A DNA stretch of 64,000 bases, taken from positions 174,018 to 238,017 of the forward strand of contig NZ_KB892438.1 of the NCBI RefSeq assembly GCF_000373805.1. The letters are read 5' to 3'. Each line of letters begins with the position of its first letter. The stretch's first letter is position 1. This DNA comes from Corynebacterium pilosum DSM 20521 = CIP 103422 (GTDB lineage: Bacteria > Actinomycetota > Actinomycetes > Mycobacteriales > Mycobacteriaceae). The notes beneath the pieces are model-generated. The model saw only the letters and a program-made list of their open reading frames with translations, was not told the DNA's origin and ran no database searches. Position numbers and translations under genes: made by a program. Shown piece by piece: positions 1 to 7,663 of the stretch.

Positions 1-442
1 GCACTGTGCCCCACCACGGCAGCTTCTTCGTTAGCCACAGGGCAAGGTTAAACAGCACCAACGCGTAGAGGAACCAGGCCATGTTGCGGCCGGTCGCGAT
101 CAGGCCCAGGTGTTCCATGAGCGTAAACGGTTGCGAGATGCCGGCGAGCTGCCGCATCTCATTGGTCACCGTGACTTCGATGGGCACCCAGATGAGGTAC
201 GGGATAATGAAAAACCAGAGGCGCCGTCGGAACAGCTCGCCCAGGCTAAAGTTCAAGACCTTGCTTGAGAAAAGGCCACTCACCAAGAAAAATAGTGGCA
301 TGCGCAGGGGGTCAAGCAGAGTATTGGCCTGCCACAGCAACGTGTCTTTGGAGCCCGGAACAAGCAAGGTGACATGTAGCACGCACACGCCGATGATGGA
401 TAAACCTTTGGCGACGTCCGGCCATGCTAAACGCTTGGTCAT
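1..442 (-). CDS. Acyltransferase-3 family membrane protein (C-terminus cut off by window edge)
   Basis: The first 147 residues of a polytopic membrane protein are visible; the gene runs off the left edge. The start MTKRLAWPDVAKGLSIIGV is typical of the acyltransferase-3 / DUF1624-like family, where an early Asp-Val-Ala-Lys-Gly stretch precedes the first membrane helix. It is followed by hydrophobic segments with the family-like RMPLFFLVSGLF motif around residues 47-58. Family members transfer acyl or acetyl groups to cell-surface glycans or lipids; the substrate here cannot be read from sequence. It lies 129 bp downstream of plsC on the same strand and may be co-transcribed with the envelope genes upstream. 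Confidence 0.75.
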   Translation of the reverse strand, partial: MTKRLAWPDVAKGLSIIGVCVLHVTLLVPGSKDTLLWQANTLLDPLRMPLFFLVSGLFSSKVLNFSLGELFRRRLWFFIIPYLIWVPIEVTVTNEMRQLAGISQPFTLMEHLGLIATGRNMAWFLYALVLFNLALWLTKKLPWWGTV

Positions 443-571
443 GGTCCTGCCTCCCGCCTATCCTGCGCTGCCCCTGTTAGCACTATGTTGAAAACATGTG
501 TAATGCTACCGCGTTCACCTGCGGAAACCAAACAATTTCTGCACACCACGCGCAGGAAAAGGGGCGAAAAG

Positions 572-1321
572 CTAGCGTCGACGCGCCTCTGGTGGGTAGC
601 CTTTGCCTTCCTCAAGGGACTTTTTCACGTCGCCGGCGTACATATCGACGTAGTCGAACCCGGTAAGCTCGGTCAGCTTTTTCATCACATAGTCAGTAAA
701 TGGGCGCATGACTTCGTTGGAGTCTGGATCATATCCATTGGCGCGCGCCCACTCGTGTGGGTCAATCGCCTCACCCACGCGCATCTTCACCTTGACCGGC
801 CTGATGATGTACGAACCGATCGGGTTCGCATCCGCGGAGTTGATCATGCCCAAAGGCACGACGGGAGCCCCGGAGCTCATCGCCACACGAGCCATGCCCG
901 TCTTTCCCTTGTAAATGCGCTTGTCTGGTGCCCGCGTACCCTCAGGATAAATCCCGAATAAATCACCACGATCGAGGACCTCGTGGGCAGCCTTGAGCAT
1001 ATTGTCACCCGCGCCTTCCTCACCCCTATGGACGGGGACTTGACCGACCGAGGTAAAGAACCATTTTTGCAACCGCCCCTTCAATCCAGGGGTGGTGAAA
1101 TACTCGCCCTTCGCCGGGAAGGTCAGCTGCCTTTCACACACAAGCGGAAAAACGAATGAGTCATACACCGACTGGTGATTAGAGGCGATGATCGCTGGGC
1201 CCTCGCTCGGGATATTCTCTAGCCCGTCGATGTCGGGCCGGCTCCACACCCATGCCAATGGTCCAAGAAGAATATGCTTATAGAACCAGTACCACTTGTT
1301 TTGCACAGGGCTGCTCCTCAC
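572..1321 (-). CDS. plsC: 1-acyl-sn-glycerol-3-phosphate acyltransferase (PlsC family)
   Basis: The 249-residue product carries both PlsC/AGPAT signatures: NHQSVYDSF (the HX4D catalytic motif) near residue 49, and FGIYPEGTRAPD (the EGTR glycerophosphate-binding motif) near residue 125. These enzymes acylate lysophosphatidate to phosphatidate at the membrane for phospholipid synthesis. The GTG start at 1321 overlaps the glk stop as GTGA, which indicates translational coupling; a second in-frame GTG six codons later (before QNKWYWFYK) is an alternative start. The order plsC-glk-pimB is conserved in Corynebacterium. Confidence 0.9.
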   Translation of the reverse strand: MRSSPVQNKWYWFYKHILLGPLAWVWSRPDIDGLENIPSEGPAIIASNHQSVYDSFVFPLVCERQLTFPAKGEYFTTPGLKGRLQKWFFTSVGQVPVHRGEEGAGDNMLKAAHEVLDRGDLFGIYPEGTRAPDKRIYKGKTGMARVAMSSGAPVVPLGMINSADANPIGSYIIRPVKVKMRVGEAIDPHEWARANGYDPDSNEVMRPFTDYVMKKLTELTGFDYVDMYAGDVKKSLEEGKGYPPEARRR

Positions 1322-2289
1322 AGGCTGTTACGGGCGAGATCAGACACACCGATCATACCCGCCTCCGGCCCCATCTCAGCGACGACAACCCGGGGCAACG
1401 GCCGGAAGCCCGCCCCAACGATATTCGATGCCAGGTGTTCTTCTGCCTTAGGAAGGAACATGTCCGCGTCCTCGCTGACCCCTCCCCCAAGCACGATGAG
1501 CTCTGGGTCTAAGACATCAGCCACGATGGATAGCCCCTGGCCCAACCACTCTGCGAAATTGTCCACCGTCGCCTGCCCAAGCGAGTCCCCGTTACGGGCA
1601 GCCTTCATGATGTCGTCGCCCGTTGCACGCTTTCCGACGACGCGCCGATACAGCGTGGTGTACTCGTAACAGCCTTGTGTAGCAATCTCCACAGCCGTAT
1701 CAATCAAGGCTGTCCCCGACGCGTAACGCTCCAAACACCCCTGCTTACCGCAGGAGCACACCCGACCCCCGGGGACCACAGTAATATGCCCGAATTCCGG
1801 CGCAGTGCCATAGGCCCCGCGATAGATCTCACCACGGTGCATCAACGTGGTACCGATGCCAGTGCCCACCGCGAACAGCACCCACGTTTCAATATCTTTG
1901 GCCGCGCCAAAACGATATTCACCCCAGGCCGCGGCATTCGCGTCATGCTCGAGGGTTACCGGAAGGCCGATGGCCTCCTGCAGGATCGCGCGCACTGGCG
2001 CATCGTTGCGCCACGGAAGGTGTGGCGCGAAACGGATGATCTCGCCAGCAGTATCGAGAAAGCCTGCTGCCGCTACGCCAACGGCCGCGATCTCGTGGCG
2101 GGCGCGCAGCCTTTCCGTCAACTCGACGATGGCTTCTTCCATCTCCGCGGCCGTCTCGGGGGTGCGTACCGACGCATGGTCAATAATTTTGCCCGACGCC
2201 GTGACAACACCGGCGCGGGTGTTTGTGCCCCCGATGTCAAAACCGACTGTGAGCACACCACTGGAAGGAGGTGAGAATTCCATAACCAT
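1318..2289 (-). CDS. glk: ROK-family glucokinase
   Basis: This is a 323-residue ROK kinase. The N-terminal phosphate-binding motif is GFDIGGTNTRAGVV, the catalytic Asp region is LEHDANAAAWGE, and the ROK zinc site reads CSCGKQGCLERYAS near residue 180. It phosphorylates cytoplasmic glucose to glucose 6-phosphate, probably using ATP, as in corynebacterial Glk. Two ATG codons (2289 and 2283) are possible starts and neither has a strong Shine-Dalgarno sequence. It lies between pimB and plsC on the same strand and overlaps plsC by 4 bp. Confidence 0.9.
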   Translation of the reverse strand: MVMEFSPPSSGVLTVGFDIGGTNTRAGVVTASGKIIDHASVRTPETAAEMEEAIVELTERLRARHEIAAVGVAAAGFLDTAGEIIRFAPHLPWRNDAPVRAILQEAIGLPVTLEHDANAAAWGEYRFGAAKDIETWVLFAVGTGIGTTLMHRGEIYRGAYGTAPEFGHITVVPGGRVCSCGKQGCLERYASGTALIDTAVEIATQGCYEYTTLYRRVVGKRATGDDIMKAARNGDSLGQATVDNFAEWLGQGLSIVADVLDPELIVLGGGVSEDADMFLPKAEEHLASNIVGAGFRPLPRVVVAEMGPEAGMIGVSDLARNSL

Positions 2290-2332
2290 CTACAGTATCT
2301 TGCCCAGTGATTGAGAGTATGAACAACCCGCA

Positions 2333-3448
2333 TTAGAGCAGGCTGTTCAACCGTTGCCCCATCAGGTCCCAGGTCCAATGCTCAAGCACGTGGGCTCGGC
2401 CTGCTTGGCCTAGACGCGCACGGCGCAGTGGATCGTCGAGAAGCGACACAATGGCTGATGTAATCTCGCAGGTATCGGCCCCATCGACGACCAGCCCGGT
2501 CTCAGGGGTGACCGTTTCAGGCGCGCCACCCGAGTTGCCGGCGATGACAGGGACGCCACACGCCTGGGCCTCCAAGTACACGATGCCGAGGCCTTCCACA
2601 TCGAGCCCGCCCCCACGCGTGCGGGCGGGCATCGCAAAGATATCTGCGGCTGCGACCAAGTCACGCATGTCCTCGGAAGAGACCGCCCCAGTAAACATGA
2701 CTGCGTGCGATATGTCCGCAGCCAAGGCTTCAAGTGCGGCGCGGTACCGGCCCCTGCCGACGATGACAAGGTGGGCGTCTGGGAAACTCTCAAGGATCTG
2801 TGGCATACACCGGATCAGTTGGTCCTGCCCCTTGCGAGGAACCAGGCGCGATGCACACACAATGACCGGGCCACCACCGAGGGACCATTTCTGACGTGTC
2901 TTAGCAACCTCGTTCTTGGTGGCCGGCCGGAAGAAATCAGTGTTAACCCCGCTAGGAAGATGTACATATCGCGGCGAGGGGCCGAAGGCGCTGCGGAATC
3001 GATTTAATGTGTACTGGGAAATATAGGTGACTATATCCGCATGTCGTCCGATGAACGTCAACGCCTGGCGTGCGAAAGGAAGCATCGACCACCCCACCTC
3101 ATGGCCATGAGTCGTGGCGATCACTCGTGTTGCCCCGGCACGCTTCGCCGCGGCGCCCATTAAGGCCAAGGGCGCGGCGGCACCAAACCACACTGTTTCA
3201 ATCTTGTGTTTGCGGATGAGCTCTTGCATCCGCGCGACTGTTGCGGGCGTTGGCAGCATGACAGATCGCGGCCACCGGACTGTACGGTAGGCGCTGGCGG
3301 CGTCATACTCGGCAGCTGCTTGGGTGTCTTGGGTGGAAGCGAACACCATAATTTCATCTGGATCCACCGTGGAAAGGAAGTCCCGCAAGTACGACTGAAT
3401 CCCACCAACAGTTGGTGGGTAGTCATTCGTCACAAGCAGCGTTGCCAT
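2333..3448 (-). CDS. pimB: GT4 mannosyltransferase PimB (GDP-Man-dependent phosphatidylinositol monomannoside mannosyltransferase)
   Basis: A 371-residue GT-B glycosyltransferase of family GT4. The N-terminus MATLLVTNDYPPTVGGIQSY has the GGIQ acceptor loop, and the C-terminal donor-site motif VEGLGIVYLEAQACGVPVI matches the GT4 E-x7-E signature. In Corynebacterium and Mycobacterium (Rv2188c) the gene in this exact context adds the second mannose to the phosphatidylinositol mannoside core of lipomannan and lipoarabinomannan at the cytoplasmic membrane face. It starts 12 bp after the NlpC/P60 gene upstream, so the two are likely co-transcribed. Confidence 0.85.
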   Translation of the reverse strand: MATLLVTNDYPPTVGGIQSYLRDFLSTVDPDEIMVFASTQDTQAAAEYDAASAYRTVRWPRSVMLPTPATVARMQELIRKHKIETVWFGAAAPLALMGAAAKRAGATRVIATTHGHEVGWSMLPFARQALTFIGRHADIVTYISQYTLNRFRSAFGPSPRYVHLPSGVNTDFFRPATKNEVAKTRQKWSLGGGPVIVCASRLVPRKGQDQLIRCMPQILESFPDAHLVIVGRGRYRAALEALAADISHAVMFTGAVSSEDMRDLVAAADIFAMPARTRGGGLDVEGLGIVYLEAQACGVPVIAGNSGGAPETVTPETGLVVDGADTCEITSAIVSLLDDPLRRARLGQAGRAHVLEHWTWDLMGQRLNSLL

Positions 3449-3460
3449 TGCAGACGCAGC

Positions 3461-4507
3461 TTAGTAGCGGGAAGCGCCCTGAATCGGCATCGAGTCATAC
3501 GGCACTACCTGCACAGGAATGCCATAGTCCGATGCGTGTACAACCTGGCCGTTGCCGATGTACATGCCGACGTGGGTCACACCTGGGTAGTAGCCGATGA
3601 TGTCACCTGGCTGCAGCTGCGATAGTGGCACCGACTGACCACCGGCCAGCTGAGCTTGCGAGGTACGCGGAATGGACTTGCCGTTCTGCGCGTAGGACCA
3701 GTACATCAGCCCCGAGCAGTCGAACTGATTTGGCCCTGCAGCTCCCCAGCCGTACGGCGAACCAAGCTTGCTCATCGCCGCGGCGACGACTCCGCCTGCC
3801 AATGGGTTACCGTCCAAGGATGCAAGATCAGGCAGCGGGTTCGCGATTGGGTCATTCTTATTCAGCCACTGATCACGTTCAGCGCCCTCCAGGGAATTCA
3901 CCTGGTTCTCGATCTCGCGGACCTGAGCCTCGAGCTCTTGGCGCTCCTGATCAAGCTGTCGAAGCTTCGCGTCCAGCTGGTTGCGGTAGAACTCCGCTTC
4001 CGCTACCGCAATGTTGGCGGCGTTCGCCTTCTGCACAGCTGTCATGTTCGCATCCTGCAGCTGGGCCAAGGTGCGCTCCGTGTTACGGGAAATCGCGCCG
4101 AGGTAAGCAGCGCGGTCAATGACGGTCTGCGGGTTGCCCGATTCCAAAGTGGAGATGAGCGGATCGTTCTGGACGTTGCGGTACTTCGACACCGCAACAC
4201 CATCTACGTCGTCCTGGAAGCTATTTCGGGTTCCCGCGGCAGATGCAACTGCCGCGTTCGCTGCGTCCGCTTCGGCACTGAGGCGATCCAAGCTCTCCTG
4301 CGCGCGCTTGACGTCTTCCTCAAGCTGCTTGACCTCTTCGTTTTTGGCACCGGCCTCGGTAGAGACGTCTTCCATTTGCGAGATCAAACCGTCAACGTCT
4401 TGGGCGTTCGACGACGGTAGTGCAACGTTGGTTGCGACGACCGCTGCCGCAAGTGGCGGGACCAGGGAGGTGAAACGAGAACGCTTCCGTGCGCGATGCT
4501 TGGCCAC
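3461..4507 (-). CDS. Secreted coiled-coil NlpC/P60 peptidoglycan endopeptidase (RipC-like)
   Basis: The 348-residue product begins with a basic and hydrophobic signal peptide (about residues 1-35), continues as a long Glu/Gln/Ala-rich coiled coil (about 40-205), and ends in an NlpC/P60 domain. The catalytic Cys is in NQFDCSGLMYWSYAQ and the His is in VTHVGMYIGN. This is the architecture of RipC/Rv2190c and corynebacterial cg2401, which cleave D-Glu-mDAP bonds during daughter-cell separation and are controlled through FtsEX. The GTG start has an AGAGAGG Shine-Dalgarno sequence. The neighbour 4816-5559 encodes a second enzyme of the same family without the coiled coil. Confidence 0.88.
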   Translation of the reverse strand: MAKHRARKRSRFTSLVPPLAAAVVATNVALPSSNAQDVDGLISQMEDVSTEAGAKNEEVKQLEEDVKRAQESLDRLSAEADAANAAVASAAGTRNSFQDDVDGVAVSKYRNVQNDPLISTLESGNPQTVIDRAAYLGAISRNTERTLAQLQDANMTAVQKANAANIAVAEAEFYRNQLDAKLRQLDQERQELEAQVREIENQVNSLEGAERDQWLNKNDPIANPLPDLASLDGNPLAGGVVAAAMSKLGSPYGWGAAGPNQFDCSGLMYWSYAQNGKSIPRTSQAQLAGGQSVPLSQLQPGDIIGYYPGVTHVGMYIGNGQVVHASDYGIPVQVVPYDSMPIQGASRY

Positions 4508-4815
4508 AGTATCCTCTCTTGAAAAAGAAACTTAAATTTCGCTAAGTCAAACGAGATGCTAACCCAAGTAACTATAGCGCTTCTAACGTGTTCAGCAAAG
4601 TGCCTTCGAACTGAATTTGCGCCCAAATCACACCTGCTACAGTCGCAACTCTGCCACCTCCGAAAACCCTGTCAACGTGCTGTGATACCGCCGGTTAACT
4701 TCGGCCCAAAAAGCAAGCACCCCTTCACCACACGCAAAGCTGTCTTGCTGCGTTTTGGGAAGGGGTGCCCGGTGGGTCGTCGCTACGCCCGAGGGACGTA
4801 GGTTAAAAAAATCAC
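4508..4815. other. 308-bp intergenic stretch between two NlpC/P60 genes
   Basis: This stretch holds a rho-independent terminator for the upstream hydrolase gene (see 4706-4768) and about 200 bp of A/T-rich leader before the RipC-like gene. I see no convincing ORF or riboswitch in the leader; it probably contains the promoter of the ripC-pimB-glk-plsC group. Confidence 0.5.
4706..4768 (-). terminator. Rho-independent terminator after the 247-aa NlpC/P60 gene
   Basis: The perfect 10-bp arms GCACCCCTTC and GAAGGGGTGC (4717-4726 and 4759-4768) enclose a 32-nt loop. On the minus strand a TTGCTTTTT run follows, 48 bp after the gene's stop codon. This separates the riboswitch-controlled hydrolase from the ripC-pimB group. 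Confidence 0.8.
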
Positions 4816-5559
4816 TTAGTAACGGACGACCGAGTGAATTGGCATGTAGTGCAGTGGACGCTCAGCCACTGGGGTGCCGGAGTTCAGTGCGTCGATCATG
4901 ACACCGTTGCCCGCGTAGATAGCAACGTGGGATGCGCCACCGTAGTAAACGACGATGTCGCCTGGCTGGATCTGGTCCAGAGGAATCTTCTGGCCGTCTG
5001 CTGCCTGAGCACCGGAGGTGCGTGGGATGCTCTTACCCGCCTGAGCATAGACCCAGGAGGTGAAGCCGGAGCAGTCGAAGGCGTTAGGGCCCGCTGCACC
5101 GTAGACGTAAGGGGATCCGATCTTCGAACGTGCGATGTCCACGATCTTCTGGCCGGTGGACTGCTGAGCGACTGGCGCTGGCGCTGGAGCCGCTGCGGCA
5201 GCTGCATAGGTAGCTGGTGCAGGTGCGTGCTGTGCCTCAAGCTGATCCAGGAAAGCTGCGAAGCCTGGGATCTGGGTTGCGCCGGGGATGGCACGGACCT
5301 GGGAGATAGCGGAACGCACATCGCCGTAGTACGCGTTGTTGGTCTGGATGGAAGGGATCCACTGCTGGATACCTGGGATGTTCTCAATACCTGGAACGTT
5401 CTCAATACCTGGAACGTCGAAGGAAACAGGGGTACCTGGGACGGTAACCTCAGCTGCGGACGCGGTAGCTGGTACCAGGAGCGTCGAGCCCATGACCGCT
5501 GCGGAAACTGCAGCGACCTTGCGTGTAGTGTTCTTGTCCTGGCGACGGTGCTTAGCCAC
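4816..5559 (-). CDS. Secreted NlpC/P60 peptidoglycan hydrolase under c-di-AMP riboswitch control
   Basis: A 247-residue exported protein. It has a signal peptide (about 1-35, ending near ASAAEV), then a short repeated linker with tandem V/I-P-G-I-E-N units, an Ala/Pro-rich linker, and a C-terminal NlpC/P60 domain from about residue 135. The catalytic Cys is in NAFDCSGFTSWVYAQ and the His is in ASHVAIYAGN. It is the counterpart of corynebacterial cg2402. The GTG start lies 8 nt after GGAG. A ydaO/yuaA riboswitch occupies the leader, so its expression should respond to c-di-AMP, in line with other actinobacterial wall-hydrolase genes. Confidence 0.88.
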   Translation of the reverse strand: MAKHRRQDKNTTRKVAAVSAAVMGSTLLVPATASAAEVTVPGTPVSFDVPGIENVPGIENIPGIQQWIPSIQTNNAYYGDVRSAISQVRAIPGATQIPGFAAFLDQLEAQHAPAPATYAAAAAAPAPAPVAQQSTGQKIVDIARSKIGSPYVYGAAGPNAFDCSGFTSWVYAQAGKSIPRTSGAQAADGQKIPLDQIQPGDIVVYYGGASHVAIYAGNGVMIDALNSGTPVAERPLHYMPIHSVVRY

Positions 5560-5582
5560 GAATAATCTCCATATCTTCCTGC

Positions 5583-5740
5583 AATGCCTACCGAGTTAGC
5601 TGACGGGTTCGGTGAGGAAATCACCTTTCCTTATTTGCAGCTCCAGGCGGAGCCTGCCCTACTAAGGAATTCACCCCAGGGATATCAATTGGGTCCCCGG
5701 CTCCCGCTCTGGCGTTGATGCCCGAACGAGATTCGGCAAT
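5583..5740 (-). promoter_or_regulatory. Cyclic-di-AMP riboswitch (ydaO/yuaA class)
   Basis: Read on the minus strand, the leader contains the conserved blocks of the ydaO/yuaA class in order: GCCGAATC, CCGGGGACCCA, GGGGTGAATTCC, TAGGGC, CCGAACCCGTCAGCTAAC and TCGGTAGGCA. It ends about 25 nt before the GTG of the NlpC/P60 gene. The class is known to bind c-di-AMP and commonly precedes peptidoglycan hydrolase genes in actinobacteria, usually turning expression off at high ligand. The identification rests on recalled consensus blocks, not on a covariance-model search. Confidence 0.9.
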
Positions 5741-5750
5741 ATATGTTCAG

Positions 5751-5778
5751 TTCGTACTTTGCGTCCGGTTGGTCGCAA
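5751..5778 (-). promoter_or_regulatory. Possible promoter for the riboswitch leader
   Basis: On the minus strand TTGCGA (5773-5778) is followed after 16 bp by TACGAA (5751-5756). A start about 7 nt downstream would be just ahead of the riboswitch. The match to the corynebacterial SigA consensus is only moderate. Confidence 0.35.
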
Positions 5779-6217
5779 TGTCTCGATAAGGTTACGAAAC
5801 TGCAACAAAGTTTGTCCAGTGACGCGCCCGTTATCTTTCTGTCATTTATTTTTTTGCGGCAATCACTTTCTTTTCGCTAATTGGCATGTCACTAAAACTT
5901 TCAAGCTCGGCTTTGTAAAAACGTTGTGACCTGCGCCTTCCGGGACGGCAGTTAACCAACTCAAGACCTTCGCAAACTAAGTTTCATTAAATTTCGAAGA
6001 TTCAATCAGCAGTGTGACGTTTCTCACATAGATCAGGTTTGGCTACCTTTTGGGCGGTAACGCGGGACTCCAGGGCCCGATACGTCGACCATAAACACCA
6101 GTTTTTACCGTTCCGTTATCTAGCCCCAACGGAAGCAGGACTCCTAAGCCGAGCCAAATGAATTCCCTGGCCAACATTCGTGACTTTGCGCACTCCGCCT
6201 TCCCTTCGGTGCACATT
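5779..6217. other. Long intergenic stretch between the NlpC/P60 gene and the lyase operon
   Basis: About 440 bp, visibly A/T-rich from 5830 to 6010, without a credible gene. A 58-codon frame beginning at 6159 runs into the lyase gene and looks spurious. It contains one GlxR-type site (6013-6028). The segment 6050-6180 has several G/C-rich short dyads that I cannot assign. Confidence 0.5.
6013..6028. promoter_or_regulatory. GlxR (CRP-type) binding site
   Basis: TGTGACGTTTCTCACA is a perfect match to both half-sites of the GlxR/CRP consensus TGTGA-N6-TCACA. It lies about 450 bp before the NlpC/P60 start (minus strand) and about 270 bp before the lyase start (plus strand), so it could act on either gene. 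GlxR is the cAMP-responsive global regulator of corynebacteria. Confidence 0.65.
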
Positions 6218-6233
6218 TTGGATACGATTCCAA
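6218..6233. promoter_or_regulatory. LacI-type operator 1 before the lyase gene
   Basis: TTGGATACGATTCCAA is a 16-bp near-palindrome with a central CG, the usual shape of a LacI/GalR-family operator. It contains a -10-like TACGAT (6223-6228), so a repressor here would block transcription. Its exact reverse complement recurs at 6241-6256. The likely ligand protein is the LacI-family regulator encoded at 9201-10151. Confidence 0.65.
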
Positions 6234-6240
6234 TTCTACG

Positions 6241-6256
6241 TTGGAATCGTATCCAA
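6241..6256. promoter_or_regulatory. LacI-type operator 2 before the lyase gene
   Basis: TTGGAATCGTATCCAA is the exact reverse complement of operator 1. The two dyad centres are 23 bp apart, about two helical turns, which suits two repressor dimers on one DNA face. Together the two sites also form a perfect 16-bp inverted repeat with a 7-nt loop. That could look like a hairpin, but each arm being itself a CG-centred dyad favours operators. Confidence 0.65.
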
Positions 6257-6284
6257 TTGGTTTTCTACATTAGGAGTCATCACT

Positions 6285-7643
6285 ATGTATCCCACCGACA
6301 AGGCCCCCTTCTCACAGCTTTGGCAGTATGCAGGTAACACTCGCCAGCTTGAGATCTTCTCATCGGACGCAACTATCGAATCGTGGCTTGTTACAGAACG
6401 CGCCCTAGCGAGCGCGCAAGCTCGCAACGGTGTCATCACCGAGGAAGACGCTTCCGCAATCAATGAAGCCGCAGTATTGGAAAACATCGACCGCGAAAAG
6501 CTCTGGGCCGACGCGAAAAATGTCGGCTATCCAATCCTGGGGCTGGTTCGACAGATCTCCGCCCATCTACCCGAGGGCCCGAATGGACGCGTCCACTATG
6601 GCGCCACCACCCAGGACATCATGGACACTGGCCTGGCCCTGCAGATGAGCGCTTCCCTTGAAGCTATCGACGAGCAACTCGTACGTTTCGGAGATGCCCT
6701 CGCTGCACGTGCCGAGGAACACAAGACCACAGTTATGCCGGGACGGACGCACGCGCAGCAAGCTATCCCAACGACATTCGGTGCCACCTTGGCCACCTAT
6801 CTCGAACAAGTTCGCCGCCAGCGTGAACGCCTGTCTCAAGCTCTTGCCCGAGTGAAGGTCATCTCCCTCTTCGGCGCGGGTGGTAACAACGCCGCACAAG
6901 GCAAGTCCGCGCCCCGAGTACGCCGCGACATGGCTGAAATCTTAGGGCTTTCGGACCCAGTTGTTCCCTGGCACGTTGGGCGTGACGTGCTCGGTGACTA
7001 TGGCTGGATGTGCTCGTCGATTAGCGGAACCGTAGCCAAGTTGGGACGCAACATCGTGGATCTCTCCCGCACAGAGGTAGGTGAGGTACTTGAACCCTAC
7101 GACTCTCACCGTGGCGCCTCTTCGACAATGCCACAGAAGGTCAACCCTATTTCTTCCGAGCTTATGATCGGTATCGCAACGGTCGCGGGGGCGCTGGCGT
7201 CCTCGCTTCCACGCCTGCAAGAGTCCGGTCATGAGCCTGCCGCCGGTGAGTGGCAGGGCGAGTGGCTAATCATTCCTACTCTCGGTAACCTCGCCGGCGC
7301 ATCTCTCGATGAGGCGATCATCGTCGCTGAGGGCATGCGCGTCAATGCGGAACGTATGCGCTCTAACTTGAATTTTGACGGTGGTCTCATCATGGCGGAA
7401 GCACAGATGATGCAATTGTCTCCCGCAATGGGACGGGAAAAGGCGCACGATCTCGTGTATGAAGCGGCAACCAAGGCTCGCGAGACTCAGACGACGCTGC
7501 ATGAGGAGCTGCCCATTATCGCCGAGCAGCACGGCGTAGCTGACCTCTTGCCAGAGAAATTTGTTGAACCAGCAGACTACGTTGGCGAAGCCACCGGCAT
7601 CGTGGAGACTGCCGTCGGACGCTGGAACGCTTCGCGTAACTAG
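6285..7643 (+). CDS. Aspartase/fumarase-superfamily lyase (3-carboxymuconate cycloisomerase / adenylosuccinate lyase-like)
   Basis: The 452-residue product carries the superfamily signature ASSTMPQKVNP (GSSxMPxKxNP) near residue 285, with HYGATTQDIMDT near 104 and MPGRTHAQQAIPTTFG near 148. The closest family by appearance is 3-carboxy-cis,cis-muconate cycloisomerase/PurB-like, but no protocatechuate gene is nearby. The partner is a dicarboxylate carrier, so a C-N or C-O lyase that releases fumarate or a similar acid from an imported substrate is a reasonable inference. The ATG at 6285 is preferred over upstream codons because TAGGAG lies 8 nt before it and the homologous region starts there. 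It is first gene of an operon with twin LacI-type operators. Confidence 0.8.
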   Translation: MYPTDKAPFSQLWQYAGNTRQLEIFSSDATIESWLVTERALASAQARNGVITEEDASAINEAAVLENIDREKLWADAKNVGYPILGLVRQISAHLPEGPNGRVHYGATTQDIMDTGLALQMSASLEAIDEQLVRFGDALAARAEEHKTTVMPGRTHAQQAIPTTFGATLATYLEQVRRQRERLSQALARVKVISLFGAGGNNAAQGKSAPRVRRDMAEILGLSDPVVPWHVGRDVLGDYGWMCSSISGTVAKLGRNIVDLSRTEVGEVLEPYDSHRGASSTMPQKVNPISSELMIGIATVAGALASSLPRLQESGHEPAAGEWQGEWLIIPTLGNLAGASLDEAIIVAEGMRVNAERMRSNLNFDGGLIMAEAQMMQLSPAMGREKAHDLVYEAATKARETQTTLHEELPIIAEQHGVADLLPEKFVEPADYVGEATGIVETAVGRWNASRN

Positions 7644-7663
7644 CAGCTAAGGAAGTAACGCTC

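Noticed and set aside
6159-6335. A 58-codon frame starting ATG at 6159
   Set aside because: It overlaps the operators and the lyase start, has no ribosome site and no recognisable sequence.
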